Of a stretch of 64,000 nucleotides of DNA, positions 37,195-49,519 are shown one piece after another (the first letter of the stretch is position 1; each line of letters opens with the position of its first letter). This DNA is from Carallia brachiata (taxonomy: Eukaryota > Streptophyta > Magnoliopsida > Malpighiales > Rhizophoraceae), in the NCBI GenBank assembly GCA_021464245.1, contig JADCRB010000078.1:1931216-1995215 (forward strand). The letters are read 5' to 3'. The position numbers and the translations under genes are program-made. The notes beneath the pieces are model-generated. The model was not told where the DNA came from. It ran no database searches and saw only the letters and a program-made list of their open reading frames with translations.

Positions 37195-38741
37195 CAAGGT
37201 TGTTAGAATCGGGATTCTACCTAAAATCGTTTTGGATATGTCAGGATCGAATCGTAGGATCGGATCGTAAAATCGTAAAATTCTACCAAAATCAATAAAA
37301 AAATTTAAAACAACAATAAAAATATAATTTTAAATTTTTAAGTATTTCATAAGTTTTATATATTAAAATTCAAGTATAAATAATCTCATATATGTGTTTA
37401 AACAACAATTAAAGCATCAATCACACATAAAACAGTTAAGACAATTCATATTCAAGACAAATTCATATCTAAGTTGTTTTGATCACCGTTAATATCTAAT
37501 AAAGTAATAATACACAAACCAATACATCATCATAGTTAACAACTTAATTTTTATGTTTTAAAATTAATGTCAATTTTACAAAACAATATATTAATGTTCA
37601 TTTATAATAATTTTTTATTAAAAGATAAAATATTTTAAAAATTAGATATAAAAATAAGAAAAATTTATTCATTTAATATATTTTTTAAATCAAAATTCAA
37701 TTAATAATACAACAATATTTTTTTTACATGCTATGAGTTCTAATGTTTAAATTTTTTCATTCATATAAAATAAAATATATTTTTTACATAAATAATTATT
37801 CAATTATTTAGTTATTTATCTTTCATGTGATTATATAATATTTTTTATGATATTTATTGTTTAAAAAATATTTGCTATAATTATTAAAACTGGTGAAATT
37901 GAAAATATTTTTTTTCTTTTTTAATAACAAATATTACCAATGATTCGTTTCATTAAAATTTAAAAATATTTTTTAAAAAGAGTGTTAATATGAGTATAAG
38001 AAACTTTTATTGAAATAATTTTAAAATAAATAAAAATAATTTTAATAAATACATTACATTGGCAAGAAAAAAAAAAGAAACTAGTTATTTGAGAAGGAAA
38101 TTTAAAAAGAAAAAAAAAAAGAAAAGCAAACTACAGTTTCAATTTTCAAATAGAAGGGTGCAAAGTTTTGAGACAAAGCTTCGAACACTGGACTAAAAGA
38201 AAAATAATGTGGATAGTAGCTACTAGGAAAAAAATAAGAAAATTTTATTTAAATAATTTTAAAAATAAATAAAAATAAAATTAATGAAATAATTTTTCTT
38301 CATTGTTTTTTTATTAACATTGCAAATAATAAGATTAAAAAAAAAGATTCATTTAAAGTTCTGGGAAGTGAAATAGCAGTGGAACATTGGCCATTGGAAT
38401 TTGGAGGGAGAAAAAAAGTAATATCGTTAAACCTTAAGAACGGCAGGGGAATAAAAATAAAACAATTGCAACAAATGCACATAACTAAGCTCGAATCAGG
38501 GACTAATGAAAGGAGGTCTCTCGAGCTTACCGCTAGACTAGATTGGGGAATGCGCTCCTTCTTTCCTTTTGTTTATAATAATCTAACAAAGTCAATGCAA
38601 GATGCTCTTCCCCGACTTAAATCGCGATCTTATAGAGATTCTACCTAAAAGAGATTTTTCAAACGATCCGGATCGTTGGCCTTAAGTAGGATCGTAGGAT
38701 CGTACGATCATACGATCCGGATTGCGATTTTAACAACCATG
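37195..38741. mobile_element. Non-autonomous hAT element, 1547 bp, with 8-bp target duplication
   Basis: The terminal inverted repeats are CAAGGTTGTTAGAATCG at the left and, as complement, CATGGTTGTTAAAATCG at the right, both with the hAT-type CA.GG start. The identical 8-base GTCTCTAT flanks both sides (37187-37194 and 38742-38749). Subterminal regions at both ends are crowded with GGATCGTANGATC words, probable transposase binding sites. The interior is AT-rich and lacks a transposase; the 38379-38648 frame is not one. Confidence 0.85.
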
Positions 38742-39319
38742 GTCTCTATAAGACTAAAAAAGGGAATAAAAAAAAAAAAAAGAAAGAAAGAAAAAGCAGG
38801 ATAAAATTGGCTTTTCTGTAAGTAATCAACAGCTAAACATTGGCATATGAAACAGCCTTCTTGCTGTTCCTCATTTAAACTCATCATAAATAACGGGGAA
38901 TTTGTGGACGAAGGGAAAACAGGCTTTTGCAAGAAAATGGCCAAACAATGATTTAGCCTCCAGCGAAGTCGAACTGGGCACAGAAGAATGTTTTTGAGGC
39001 ATTTTGCTAGCGTAGAAACGTGTTAGAGACGTCAAAAAATTAACAGGCAATGCTCAAATTAGTGGGCTCGCCCCACTCGAACTTGGTTGTGTTACTCTTA
39101 ATGGCCTCTTTAAACGTGGAATTCAGCTAGGATCCATTAAAAGTTGGATTGAATTACCCTGAAAGCTGGCGCGGCAATGCCCAGGCCAGTGTGACTTAAC
39201 CTATATATTAGTTCCACGGAAGAGGAAAATAATTTTATGCAATTATACTCGATTCATTTGGGAATGAAACGTGGTAAAAAAAAAATCACAGATATCACAA
39301 GCCACAAATGAAAAATCAT

Positions 39320-40138
39320 TAGGAATGTGTTTAGTACGCAAACTGAATAATGTAATATAAGATAGTATAGACTAATATAATATAAAATAGACTATACTAC
39401 TAACCTATATTATATTTAGATGCCATCAAATAATACAGAATAGTTATCATATTCAATATTTGAATAACATAAAACAGAATAATATAGTATATCAAAATAA
39501 TTTTTTTATCTTTAAAAATAATTAACTTATATTTACTATTAATTTTAATATTTTTGTTAAAAATAATTAAAATTAAGTAATAAAATTAATATTTATTTTA
39601 TATGTTATTATACATTATACTATTTATAATTTTTCAATTTATATGAAAAAAATGAAAAAATGAGCGAGAGAGAGAGAGAAAAGGAAGGGAAGAAGGAGGA
39701 GAGAGGGAGGACAGAGAGAGAGAAAGAAGAGGGAGGAGAGAGAAAGGAAAGAGAGAAAGAGATGAGTGAGAGAGGAGGGAGAAGAGCGAGAGGAAAGGGG
39801 GAGGAGAGAGAAAGGAAAGAGAGAAGAGTGAGAGAGAGAAAATAGGAGAGAGAAATAAATTTTTTTAATTTTATATTAATTTTTTAAAAGATATTTAAAT
39901 TTATTTTAATTGAAGAATATTTTAGTAAATATATAATTTATCAACATTAGTTCATGATGTAAAATAAACTAACTCATAAGAGTTAGAAGGATAGTACTAT
40001 CCCACGTACATGAGATAGTAAATTCACACTAACATATCTTATATGTATCTTATTAACCAATCAAATATGGACTAAGGTATAATAGTTTGCCACTAACCTA
40101 TCCTATCCTATCTTATTTCATGAAACAAACGCACCCTA
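39320..40138. mobile_element. Candidate MITE containing a purine tract
   Basis: The left end TAGGAATGTGTTTAGTAC and the complement of the right end TAGGGTGCGTTTGTTTC are similar but imperfect. Next to both lie ATATAAGATAGTATAG and ACCTATCCTATC-type words in inverted sense. The flanks do not give an exact target duplication, so the class is uncertain. The element carries the homopurine tract listed next. Confidence 0.4.
39660..39862 (+). repeat. Homopurine (GA-rich) tract of about 200 bp
   Basis: The plus strand is almost pure A and G, broken only by a few C or T. It contains two copies of GGGAGGAGAGAGAAAGGAAA near 39731 and 39800. The 61-codon frame across it (Arg/Glu/Lys runs) is a by-product of composition. 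Confidence 0.85.
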
Positions 40139-41890
40139 GAAGTCCAGCGTTGTCTAATTATTATGACCTGTAATTTCGCTCCATATGAAATCAGGCAAAG
40201 AACAAGCTTTTCCATTCAGTCACTTAGCTGCAATACAAACTGTACAACTAAGCAAGATTGTGCTAGGCAAAACTTGAAGCACAAAAAGGACGAGTGCCGT
40301 TATACCTGGAGAGCCTGCCATATGCCCAGCAATTGGCTTTCAAGGACTGTGCACAACGAAGGAAATGATAAAGATATGGAAGGTTTTCTTTAATTAGGAT
40401 TAATCTGCCAATATCTTTTGTTTTTTTTTGTTCACCAAAAAAGAGGACAAGCAAAAGCAAGAACCAAATCAGGATATTGAACAATTCCCAATACACGTAA
40501 CATGCTACATTTGAAGACCAATACCTTGATTTAGTCGATATGTTAAATGATTCAATGCACAATCAGAACACACCAACATCTTATTAAATCTCTGTGATGC
40601 CCAATCCACAAACAAATGCACTCAAATTAAAGGTTTCCAAGCAACGCAAAACTAGCCACAATAAGATCCATGCTCAATATTCACCAACAAATAAAATCCA
40701 AATCCTACAACATTTGGATGCTATTTGGTCAACAATCTATCTAGTTCTGGGACACAAATCAAATTAATTCTAGACACTATCAAAGCAAGCATCATCACAA
40801 GTATCCAAAGATTTTATATTCCAACATACTCAACCTGCAAACCATATCTGGGATCAGAAAAGGCCTTTGGACTACAGACTACAGGATCAAAGACTTCAAA
40901 AGTAAGTACAAATTGTCACAATCAAATAAAATTCCAAATGCTCTGCAGAGTAAAATCCAAAGACTAAAATTACAATTCTATCTGGTTTGGAATTCAAATC
41001 AAATCAAACATAAACAACTACACTCCAGATCTAAATTCTGGAACCCAAGGTTACATTATGACATTCATCATCAAACTAAACGTCATCTTAAATTGCATTC
41101 TTCACAAATTTCATAGACACACCACTAGTCCTGGAATGAATTCCTGTCACAGACTGGATCTAACATAATGGTCTGCACAACCAAGTGAAATGATGGGAAC
41201 GCTATCTGGAATACCAATCCGATAAAACTTGGATCTCCATGTGCACATTATGACTTTACACTGACTAATTAAAGATCCATATCATCCGCCACAGAAATTG
41301 ACATATGTTTCTATCCCTGACAAGAACCCTTGACCTCTTTCTAACCATATTACCATACGCTCAATTGGGTCAAAAGGGAACTTCAGTCTTCTAAACTAAA
41401 GACACCTAAACCTACAATGGCAAGATAGAGCAAATTACAAGTCAAAATTCAATCCCGCCTCCAGCTGCCTTACAAACTAAAACAAGAATGACAACAGACT
41501 AGCCCCTCAAAAATTTTGGGCAGATCAGCACACCAGAACCTAAACAGACATCAGGAAAAGACGGAACCAGTCATAGAATCCATCATCTCATGTCCGAATT
41601 TCTAACAAGTGGACATCAGCGAAGTTACCAAGTGCCACCAAATTCGGGATATCATAAAACAAAAGTACAATTCAAAAGCAGCGAACGTAACAAACATCAC
41701 ATCTCCTCATTCATATGAAACTCCAATGATTCTTCATAAAACATGTTGAAGTGAACACCCCAAAAAACACAAGAATTCGGAGATTCAGCTACAAAAACCT
41801 CATTAACAATCCAAAACTAATAACAACAATAAAATTAAAAAAACAGGCGCAATTTATCAATGATAACTATTTCTTTTCTCCATGTCTTCT
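40139..41890. other. Region downstream of RPL12, strand-asymmetric, no gene assigned
   Basis: About 1.75 kb that is A/C-rich on the plus strand (T/G-rich on the RPL12 sense strand), unlike the AT-symmetric DNA elsewhere. This is the bias seen in introns and UTRs of minus-strand transcripts. No exon with protein character was found. The stretch nearest 41891 is the RPL12 3' UTR. Confidence 0.4.
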
Positions 41891-42391
41891 TTAATCGAGA
41901 GGAATTTCAACCTCACCATCAGTGATCTCCTGCTGCAGGTCCTTGGGATTCTTGCCGTCGACCGTACACCCAACAGACACGCACGTGCCAAGGATCTCCT
42001 TGACGGTCCCACCCAAGTCCTTGGCCATGGACCTGGGCCGCATGACCTTGGCGATCTCGATGACGTCGTCGAGGGAGATGTTGCCGCTGTGCTTAATGTT
42101 CTTGGTCTTCTTGCGGTCGCGCTCGGGCTCCTTGAGTGCCTTGATGACGAGGGCGGCGGCGGAGGGGACGACGGTGACCTTGGCCTGACGGTTCTGGACG
42201 GTGAGCTTGACGGTGACGCGGAGGCCCTTCCAGTCCTTGGCGGTCTCCTTGGCGATGTCCTCGCCGATCTTCTTGGGAGACAGACCCAGCGGACCGATCT
42301 TGGGTGCGAGGGAGGAAGCTGCACCCACCTCGCCTCCGGTGACTCGGACGTAGACGTCCACCACCTGACTCGGGTCGAACTTCGGCGGCAT
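41891..42391 (-). CDS. RPL12: 60S ribosomal protein L12 (uL11)
   Basis: An intronless 166-residue frame, ATG at 42389-42391 ([17 protein letters not shown]). It is a cytosolic large-subunit protein that forms the base of the ribosomal stalk with the P proteins and contacts 28S rRNA at the GTPase-associated centre. Landmarks: [20 protein letters not shown], the N-terminal domain with its proline-rich helix; [18 protein letters not shown] and [19 protein letters not shown] in the C-terminal RNA-binding domain. Length matches plant L12 (about 166). GC content of the ORF is far above its surroundings. The upstream DNA carries a telo-box and TGGGCC/TGGGCT elements, the normal pairing for plant ribosomal-protein promoters. 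The long antisense frames over it are shadows. Confidence 0.97.
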   Translation of the reverse strand: MPPKFDPSQVVDVYVRVTGGEVGAASSLAPKIGPLGLSPKKIGEDIAKETAKDWKGLRVTVKLTVQNRQAKVTVVPSAAALVIKALKEPERDRKKTKNIKHSGNISLDDVIEIAKVMRPRSMAKDLGGTVKEILGTCVSVGCTVDGKNPKDLQQEITDGEVEIPLD

Positions 42392-42554
42392 CGCGGGTCC
42401 CGGCTGATGGGCCTACGGATTCAAGAATAGGGCGAAACTAGAGATGAGAGGGTAGAGCCGGAGGTGAAGCGTGTGGAGGGAGGCGCAGCAATATGGAAGA
42501 ATGGGACTTTTAAGGGAGCTAAGAAAAGAAAAATATAGTGGGAGGCAGAGGGAG

Positions 42555-42645
42555 GAGGTAGGGTTTAGGCGGATTGGGTGTTTTAAAATGACAAAGTTGT
42601 CCTTTGGGCTTTTTCACATTGCCTGTTAATTGGACCTGGGCCAGT
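42555..42645 (-). promoter_or_regulatory. RPL12 promoter: telo-box and site II elements
   Basis: A telo-box (TAAACCCTA on the minus strand, 42559-42567) sits about 170 bases upstream of the ATG. TGGGCT occurs at 42605-42610 and TGGGCC at 42637-42642. Together these mark co-regulated translation genes active in dividing cells. No TATA box is evident. Confidence 0.65.
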
Positions 42646-45296
42646 ATTATGCGGACCCAATTTCTATAACCACTTAGGTACTCTCATTGCTAAGTAACTA
42701 AGTAAGTGGTCTGTTTGTTACTACCAAAAAAAAAAAAAAAATCTTTACCACTCTTTCAGATCCTGTTCAGCTCGGTTCAGATTAGCCAGCTCATTGAACT
42801 GAATACTGGACGGTTTTAGACCAAAAAAAAAAAAGTAGTCTGTTTGTATGAAGAAAAATCCGACGGTTTATTAATAGTTAAAATGATTAGAGGTAGTTGT
42901 ATTTAATTAAAAGATCTAAGGATTGCATCTTGGATTCCTTCATCACTCTTCCCCATCTCTTATTATTGGACTACCAACTTTAAAAGATATTGTTGCATTA
43001 CCAACTCTAAAAAATTAAAAAAAAAAAAGAAAACTCAGATAAGTTATACAAGTAATAACAAATAGCTATTAGAAATAATTAGAAATAATAATAAACAAAA
43101 GGAACCAAATTTGGATGCAACAAAATATAAATAAAGATATGTGTATAAAATCTTAAGCGTGTAGATGCACTGTCCTTAAAGATAGATTTACATTTCGGAT
43201 GTATTTGCGCCCTTACTTACAAAATAGTCATAGTACAACAGGTGTAATGGCGACTACCCTCCCAGTATACGACAGATCTTCCCACTGGTGTGCAGTTTAT
43301 AAGTGAGGTGACAGAAATAACATAAGCTTATAAAATCCAACAAATTTCAAAAAGTGAGCAGGAAGAAAAATAAGTATTATATTTTTGGTCCTTTTATAGT
43401 GGTCTGAATATAAATTCACATAAAAAGAGAATAATGAGTATTAAAGCTGAGTTTAATCGTCATAATGACTAGTTTTTAACAGTCTGTAACGGTTGTAATA
43501 GCTGACTCTTCAATAACTAGAAACAGCTAGTTTGACCGAAATTAACTGAAAGGAATTTACCAGTCGAAATTGACCGAAATCCTTTAATTAAGGTTGGGTT
43601 TAATGGTAATAACGACCAGTTTTTAACAGTATGTAATGGTTGTAACCGCTGACTCTCTAATAACAAAAAACGACTAATTTGACTGAAATTGACCAAAATC
43701 TCTGAAAAGTTTCAAAAACATTGGCTTGGAAGTGGACCGGCCAAGGTCGTCCACTGCATGGGGTCGCATGGGTCCGCTCATATCAGACCTGTGTCTGGAT
43801 TGCACAAGGTCTTTTATAGGTCTTTTATTTTATGAAATATAAGAAAGATGTTGAACTATAAACAAGTAAAATTTAATTTCTTTTTCTCATATGAGATTCT
43901 TATCTCTTATTTATACTCAATTGTTAAATAATACTTGACTTCTTTTTCTCACATGAGATTCAAGTTTTTTAAAATACTCTTTATATTCCAATAATAGTCA
44001 CGTAATCTCTTTCAAAAGCATTTGACAATTTTTTTATTTTAATTTTGAATGAATTTTTTTATTTTCTATTTATATTTAAGTGAAATTACTAAATTTATTT
44101 CTTGTAACAAACCCTTTAATTGTTGAAAGGTGTTTGTTATTTTAGTTAATGTTTTCATAAGTATAATTGACTTGTGTTCACTTTACTATTATAAATAAGA
44201 GTGAAAAAAAATATAAGTAAATTAGAAATTTTTATTTTTTAATTCTTTAAAATTGATAATTGAGAGATAGGGATAATGAGAGAAAGATTTTGAATTCAAA
44301 TTTAAAATTTTTAGATTAGAGAATATTAATTCCAAGTATATCAATTATTACTGAATCTTTTAAAAATTCGTATTCTGTAAACCTAAAATATTACTAATAA
44401 AAAAGACATCCTCAATAATAATGGACAAAAATAAAGAAATAAATAAATAAAAGACCTGTGTTTTGAATAAATAAATAAATAAAGTACCTGTTTGGAAACA
44501 GTTACTTTCCGCTGAGGAACTCAGTATGATGTGCCAATGCCTGCACACGTTGTAATAAAACCAGAAAACTAGTCTCGTGTCTTTCCCTAATTGAAAAATC
44601 GAAATCAGAAATAGTTAGAAAAAGACATCTGCACAGATACTCTCTCCGTTGTCTCAGCGTGTCTGTTTCTCTCTCCCTCTCTCTCTGTTGGTGCTTGCAA
44701 CGCTGGAAAAAAAAAAAAGAAACCAGAAATTTAGTGGAAAAGCAAAGACTTTCAAAGTGTTGAAAGCTATGAAGTCACCGAATCAATGCCCCACAAATGG
44801 TAACGGCTTATTTTAACGAAATAAAGAAGCATTTTTCCAAAATAACATGCTTTAAATCCAACAGATAAAAAAAAAAAAAAAAACTTTAAACAAACCCCAC
44901 CCCAGATTTCTCTTTCACTATCTTCTCCTTTGGATCTCTTTTCTTCACATGTTCTTTCAATACTTGTGCTCTAGTCTTTTTCTGGTTTTGTTGGTCAAAG
45001 CTCCTTGCTTTAAAGATGTTTTCTTGGGTTTAATTGTACTGGGGTATGTGTTGCATGAACACTGGGGTTTGTTTAAGTTTTTGGAATGAGTTTTAGTTGT
45101 GTTGGGTTTTAGGTTTTGAAGGGTTTATGCTAGTTTCCCCATGAAAGCAAGGTTCATGGTAAACTTTGGAATCTGGGTTTGATTCAAAACAAAGAATTGC
45201 TATGCGCTTTACTTGTTCTTTTGTTTTGTTTTGTCTTTGGTTTTTTTTTTTTTTTTCGGTATTTTGTTTGAGAAAAACTGAGTTGGGGTTTTTGAG
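42646..45296. other. Intergenic region and leader of the PWWP gene
   Basis: No gene between the divergent RPL12 and PWWP genes. A CT-rich tract at about 44669-44691 and C/T-rich sequence at 44900-44990 probably belong to the PWWP gene promoter or leader. The leader from about 44.6 kb could include an intron. Confidence 0.4.
43451..43700. repeat. Two imperfect tandem copies, period 147 bp
   Basis: The units start at 43451 and 43598, and share GTTTAATSGT, CAGTTTTTAACAGT, GTAAYGGTTGTAA, GCTGACTCT and TTTGACYGAAATT in order. Non-coding. Confidence 0.75.
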
Positions 45297-48200
45297 ATGG
45301 GTAGCTCTGGCGGACCCAACAACTTGAAGACCATTGATGCTTCGGTGGGCAGTTTAGTTTGGGTTCAGCGTCGAAACGGGTCGTGGTGGCCGGGTCGGAT
45401 TATGGGTCTTCACGAGATATCTGAAGCTAGTTTAGTTTCCCCGAAATCAGGAACTCCGGTTAAACTTCTTGGCCGCGAGGATGCCAGTGTGTAAGTGCCC
45501 ATTCCCCCTATTTTTTGTGTTTTTACTTTTGGTTGATTTCTCAACTTTGGTTTGTTTGACTGCTCCTTACTTTGGTTGATTTCCTTTGTTTGTCAAAGAC
45601 TTGATTTTTCTTAATTGTTGGTGGCTGTGGTTAATGTTTAAATATGTTTAAGTTTGGTTGTTTTGTGGATTATTGTGCAAGTTGTGTTGCTGTCTGTAAT
45701 ATGAAATGACTTGTTGCCATTGATTCATACTGAAGTATCGAGAGTTTATGCTTTGTAGTTTTTTGTAAAACTGATGATTCTACGGATTATTTTTTCAGTC
45801 TTGTACAACACAAAGTTAGAGGATCGGGGCCAAAAGAAACATGCGGCATTAATTGTATGACTTTTGTGTTTGTTTTCTTGAATTTTAGTCCAGATTCATG
45901 CATGCAGTTATGCAATTTTGGTTGCATTTAAGGTCTTCGAATTCCTTCTAGATGGTTATCAACAATAAAGATGTTCTATGGTCTCCAGTGCATTTTTCTC
46001 TTTTGTAGAAAAAGTTCTTTTACTTTATTTGTCATCACAGGATTCATGATGGCCAGTAAATTGTCCGTGAAAATTTTTCTTTGCCAACTTGGTATAGTTT
46101 AGATTTCTGGGACAGGTACTGGTAAGGATGTGAAGAATGAGTATGTAATTACTTAATGAAGGATGGCGCGACTGCCTCTAAAATCACCAGGTCTTCACAT
46201 GAAACATACCCTCTCAAATTAGGATCAAACAAAAACACATCCGAATCTTCATGCATATCTTCTTGGTGTATTGCACATTTTGCTCATGTCAACATTCAGT
46301 TTGAGCAATGTGACTTTTAATCACTTAACAGTCTACTTTTATGTTTAGATGGTTGACATGTATGTCTCAAAGATTTTCGTGGTCTCCACGGGTCTGCTTT
46401 GCCAAAGCAATATGTTTTTACAGAGGCTTGAAAGCATTGGCCGGGCTGCACCATAAACCTTAATAAATGTGTGGGAGTATGCCTTTTTGCTTGTGTCATG
46501 TAATCTGCATGCATGCTTTGTCTTATGCACTTGAAGTAACTGCTGAACAGCATTGTTGTGTAATTGTTTTTTTTGTCAACCTTAAGAGAAATTTATACTT
46601 ATAATCTTTAGTTTTGTAGCTTTCTTTTGCAGTTAATGCATAAAATGATTAGCTGCAGAATAGGATTCTTTGAATTCATGTCAAAACCACTTCTTAAAGT
46701 GCTTATTTTATTTGAATTCTGTGACAAAACGCTTTTTTTTTTTTTTTTTGCATAGGGATTGGTATAATCTTGATAAATCTAAAAGGGTGAAGGCATTTCG
46801 GTGTGGAGAGTATGATGAATGCATTGAAAAGGCAAGGGCAGCTGCAGCAAATGGCAACAAGAAAGCTGTGAAGTATGCACGGAGGGAAGATGCTATTCTC
46901 CATGCCCTTGAGATTGAGAATGCTCTTCTAGGCAAGGATCGTTTGGACTTATTCTCAAGAACCAATAATTTAAGTGATGAGAATGGTAGTTCAGCCAAAG
47001 CTTCAGCTAGCATGCCTCTTTCTGAAAAAGAAGGCAAGAATATGACTGCTGAAGAGAGGGACTCTGATGGTTCTGATTCGGATTCTGATCCCAGTTCGGA
47101 CCCAGGTTCAGATTCAGATTCGGATTCAGCACCAGAATTATCTCAATCTGCTATATCTTTTGAAGAGCCAAATCATGCAGGAGTGCCTAAGGCACAACCC
47201 GTGCGGGCTAAGAGAAGAAAAACCCCGAATGATTCTGAGGATGATGGAACAGTAGGAACTAAGCGTATGAAAGGACTTGAAGACCTTGGAATTGGTGTGG
47301 GAGATTCAAGCTGTGTAAATTGCATGTCTAATGGCACTCTTGCAAATGGAAGCAAGGTCTCTAATTCACCAATGGTCTCCAACTCTCCTATGACAAGAAA
47401 GCGCTCTCAATCAGCAAATGTTCACGATTTTTTGAAGAGAAAAAATCGTCGGCGACCGTTGACGAAAGTTTTGGAGAGTACAGCTACGGTTTCTATTCCA
47501 GTTATTTGCAACCAACTTCCTAGCTCTTGCAGATCACCTCTTCAGGGAATATCTAACAGCAAGATTTCCGGAGTAGATTCTAATGATTCTAGGAGAAGCC
47601 TTCGTGTGGTTATCAATAATTACTCAGGTAACATTGGACTGTCACGTGAGAATGGTGCCTCCTTGAATCCTTCTGAACATCCTTGTGATGCTTCCCTGAC
47701 TGATTCCAAGGTGAAGAAAGAAAACGATACTTCCGGCACATCAGGGTCGGTGGATAATGATTCTACAGGCGAGCTATTTGACGTACCATTTGTTGGCGAC
47801 GAAAAACAGGCTACAGGTAGGGTTGAATAGGACATTCAAATACTTCAGTGTTGTACCTTTTTGTTCCCTTCTAGCTCTTTTCTCTGCGCAAAAGTTGGCT
47901 AATAATGAAGAACATTGGGGATAATAATAAAACCGCCTTATAATGTCTGTCACCTCCGCTGGGTAATTATTTTCCCGGTGTCTTTCTTTCTATTTGTTTA
48001 GTTCTCCACTTGCTTTTGCTACTTTACTTCATGCCTCAGTGAGCTTTTTCTGACGTAGGTTTGCAGCTCATTAGCCTAGTCTTTTGTGCAAGTTTAATTA
48101 CTAGCCCTTTTATGTGCATTCATTAATAGACATTACCTATTTTCTCTTGTTTGATTAGCCTTTCTGTGCCTCTATTTTGTTTGGAAAATGCTTTGTTACC

Positions 48201-49519
48201 CGATTAGGAGCTAATTTTGAGTGTATGCGCTGCTATAATGGTCCAAACAGACAGTGCCTGGCATTTACCAGCCAGTAACAAAAGTTCCATTTTGGGTTTA
48301 TATGCTGCTTGTTTAATTTACAGTGAATTTCATCATAGATAAGTACTAGGACGACTATTTTGTTCATTTGGCTGAATGCCAGCTTTTGATAATTGACTCA
48401 TGTGGGGACCGATTCTTATGGTTTTTGCACCTCTACATTTATGATTATGTGTCGTCCCATTCTTGCATTTTGCGATGCTTAATGCACATGCAACCAACCA
48501 GCCCACCTTCAGGTTTCTATTCCACCATCTTTCCACTTTTCTCCTTGCAATGAGGGTATTTTTTTTGATTAGCCTTTCTGTGCCTCTTTCTTGCTGTATA
48601 TAGGACCTAATGACTAACAGTATTTCATTTCCCAGGTTTTTCTCCCATGCTCGTCGCGTCTTCACCTTCAAGATATCAAGGTATCAGATTGAGAAGGCAA
48701 TATAGTCAAAGTAGTCGAGCAGAAGCCCTGCCTTTGAAAAATGAGGGACTTGATGAATCTGCTTCCACTAGGTCAGCAGCAAATCATGTTAGTAATATCA
48801 GCCAGACTTTAGAGAAAGGTAGTTCAAAGTGGCAGTTAAAAGGAAAGAGGAATTCAAGACACGTAAATAAGAATAGAAAACAATGCCCAAGAAAATATGT
48901 GGACATGGATGACGAACCCAATGCTTATTGGGCAGGTAAGGGGCGAATGGACGGATTCCTTCAGGGTTGTTCCAGACATTTTTCCGAAGATCGGGTAGAT
49001 GGGATTCAAGACTGGGGGAAGCCTTTTTCTCACAAGGAACCGCATATGGGAGGACCACTGGGCTTGTGCTTGCCTCCTCAAAAATCACTTCCTTATCGGC
49101 AGTCACGCTTGATACTCAATTCCAAATATCAGACAGCAGATTTCCCTGGCAGAAGTTTCCGTCCTGCTTCAAGGCTTTGTGAAGTTAAGCTTGAGGTTAA
49201 AGCCAGCTACCAGCCACATCATGTTCCTCTGGTCTCCCTTATGAGCAAATTGAATGGTAAAGCTATTGTCGGTCATCCTCTAACAATTGAGCATTTGAAT
49301 GATGGCTATTGTGACGATATTATCGGTAGTAGTGAATGTGATGCAGCTCATGTAACCGTTCTGGAATCTGCTGAGCAGAGTAATGCAGTATATCATTCTG
49401 AAGCACGAAGAGTTTGCACCATGGATTTCTCGCTGCAACCGCAGTTCTCACCAAGCAAATCACTAAAATCGAGAAAATCTGGTCTATTGTCTAAGAAGAT
49501 AGGAAACTTTCTTCATTGA
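45297..49519 (+). CDS. PWWP-domain protein (At1g51745-like), three exons, C-terminal frameshift
   Basis: Exons 45297-45490, 46756-47816 and 48636-49519 join in phase to 712 residues. Residues 16-80 form a PWWP domain (VGSLVWVQRRNGSWWPGRI, with WWP in place of PWWP); such domains read histone lysine methylation on chromatin. Then come an alpha-helical basic stretch (CIEKARAAAANGNKKAVKYA), an acidic Asp-Ser repeat (about 166-191), nuclear-localisation-type clusters (RAKRRK, KRKNRRR) and a conserved module ending VPLVSLMSKLNGKAIVGHPL. It is likely a nuclear chromatin-associated protein. The oddity: the frame breaks at about 49500 and stops at 49517-49519. The +1 frame reads on for 59 residues to 49678-49680 with KLKGPVIACIPLKLVFSRL, the tail I remember for this family. 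So one base appears lost. Confidence 0.85.

Noticed and set aside
39660..39845. Frame made of Arg, Glu and Lys runs
   Set aside because: Direct consequence of a homopurine tract; not a protein gene.
40500..41880. Possible snoRNA cluster or hidden gene in the strand-asymmetric region
   Set aside because: TGATGA-like and CTGA-like words occur, but not at box C/D spacing, and no coding exon was found.
41857..42430. Long Arg/Ser/Pro-rich and Leu/Asp-rich frames over RPL12
   Set aside because: Out-of-frame and antisense readings of the GC-rich RPL12 ORF.
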